A stretch of 17,782 nucleotides of DNA from Physocladia obscura (lineage: Eukaryota; Chytridiomycota; Chytridiomycetes; Chytridiales; Chytriomycetaceae), in NCBI GenBank assembly GCA_027596945.1, contig JADGJH010000501.1, positions 1-17,782 of the forward strand, given 5' to 3'. The position numbers were made by a program, and so were the translations under genes. The notes beneath the pieces were generated by a model. That model had not been told where the DNA came from, made no database searches, and saw only the letters and a list, made by a program, of their open reading frames with translations. Numbering within the stretch: position 1 is the first letter of the stretch; each line of letters opens with the position of its first letter. Shown in pieces: positions 17,345 to 17,782 of the stretch.

Positions 17345-17707
17345 TTATAAAAAAAGAATAGAAGAAACTGCAGGGTTGTGAAGAAACCTGCAAACCTCTT
17401 GGCAGTTTTTATCAGTTCTTCTTTGTATATTTGAATCACTTTGCACAGGTTTCATAGTGCAAACCAATGGTTGCAAAGCCCTCTTGAATCTGTAAATAAT
17501 ATGACAGTTAGCTTTCATAGCATTATGCAGATGTTTTGCTTCCTGATCTAAAGTCTTGATTGTACATCTGATTCTTTTTGTAAACTGGTCAACATCATCC
17601 AACAGATCCTCAGCAATTGTTGGTTTCTCACATGGAGGGGGAGCTTTAAAATCTTCATAATAGATCAGATTGTAAGGGTAGAATTTGTGTTTTGTAAGAT
17701 TATTTTT
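17345..17707 (-). pseudogene. Unrecognised minus-strand open frame at the right edge
   Basis: About 120 codons are open from just after a TGA (17710-17708) to the stop at 17345-17347, with no ATG in the first third. It begins HKFYPYNLIYYEDFKAPP and moves into a charged, probably coiled-coil segment (DDVDQFTKRIRC, LDQEAKHLHNAMKAN) and a Cys-containing tail. It could be an exon of a gene cut off by the window, or transposon debris; no splice acceptor is convincing and CpG is absent. Confidence 0.25.
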
Positions 17708-17782
17708 TCACAGAAAAGAAAAACAAAGCCCTTTTAAACCATTGTATTTGAAATTCTAATTTCAAATTCATTCCTTCTCAAA

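Noticed and set aside
1..17782. CRISPR array, bacterial operon or phage module
   Set aside because: There are no regularly spaced identical repeats, no operon-like gene strings and no ribosome-binding sites; spliceosomal introns show the DNA is eukaryotic. The 22-bp and 29/31-bp tandem repeats are directly adjacent units without spacers.
1..17782. tRNA or rRNA genes
   Set aside because: No cloverleaf-compatible A/B box pair (TGGCNNAGTGG / GGTTCGANNCC) or conserved rRNA stretch was seen; a covariance-model scan could overturn this.

Overview
The window is nuclear DNA from a eukaryote with short spliceosomal introns (46-101 bases, GT..AG). I read it as most likely fungal. The PAN2 gene carries the GMPYY motif that I associate with fungal PAN2 proteins and do not see in the human one. 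Introns are many and tiny, and genes are packed tail-to-tail and head-to-head. The species cannot be named; an early-diverging, transposon-rich fungus is an inference only.

There are two compartments. Genes sit in CpG-containing islands: 3649-4539 (a DNAJC8/Spf31-type J protein, minus strand) and 7857-14769. The second island holds an LRR protein (plus), PAN2 (minus, 13 exons), a MOZART2-like microprotein (plus) and a 134-residue protein of unknown family (minus). Spacers inside it are only 88, 28 and 86 bases, and neighbours always face towards or away from each other, so UTRs and promoters must overlap or be shared.

The rest (1-3600, 4560-7560, 14800-17782) is AT-rich, almost free of CpG, and full of decayed coding tracts: a retroelement RNase H relic, possible LTR retrotransposon ends, a Tc1/mariner-like DDE transposase relic with tandem in-frame stops, and several unrecognised frame-shifted reading frames. 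One of these (6936-7775, minus) still shows a convincing intron and a clean 3' exon.

Functionally, the islands hold housekeeping genes: mRNA deadenylation (PAN2), splicing-associated J protein (DNAJC8) and gamma-tubulin ring complex biology (MZT2-like). Nothing suggests they act together. The points most worth a second look are the 28-base PAN2/MZT2 divergent gap, the MZT2-like protein itself, the unidentified 134-residue protein, and the very sharp CpG boundary between genes and transposon debris. I found no evidence of a novel multi-gene system. All exon boundaries are hand-derived from splice consensus, reading frame and remembered family conservation.
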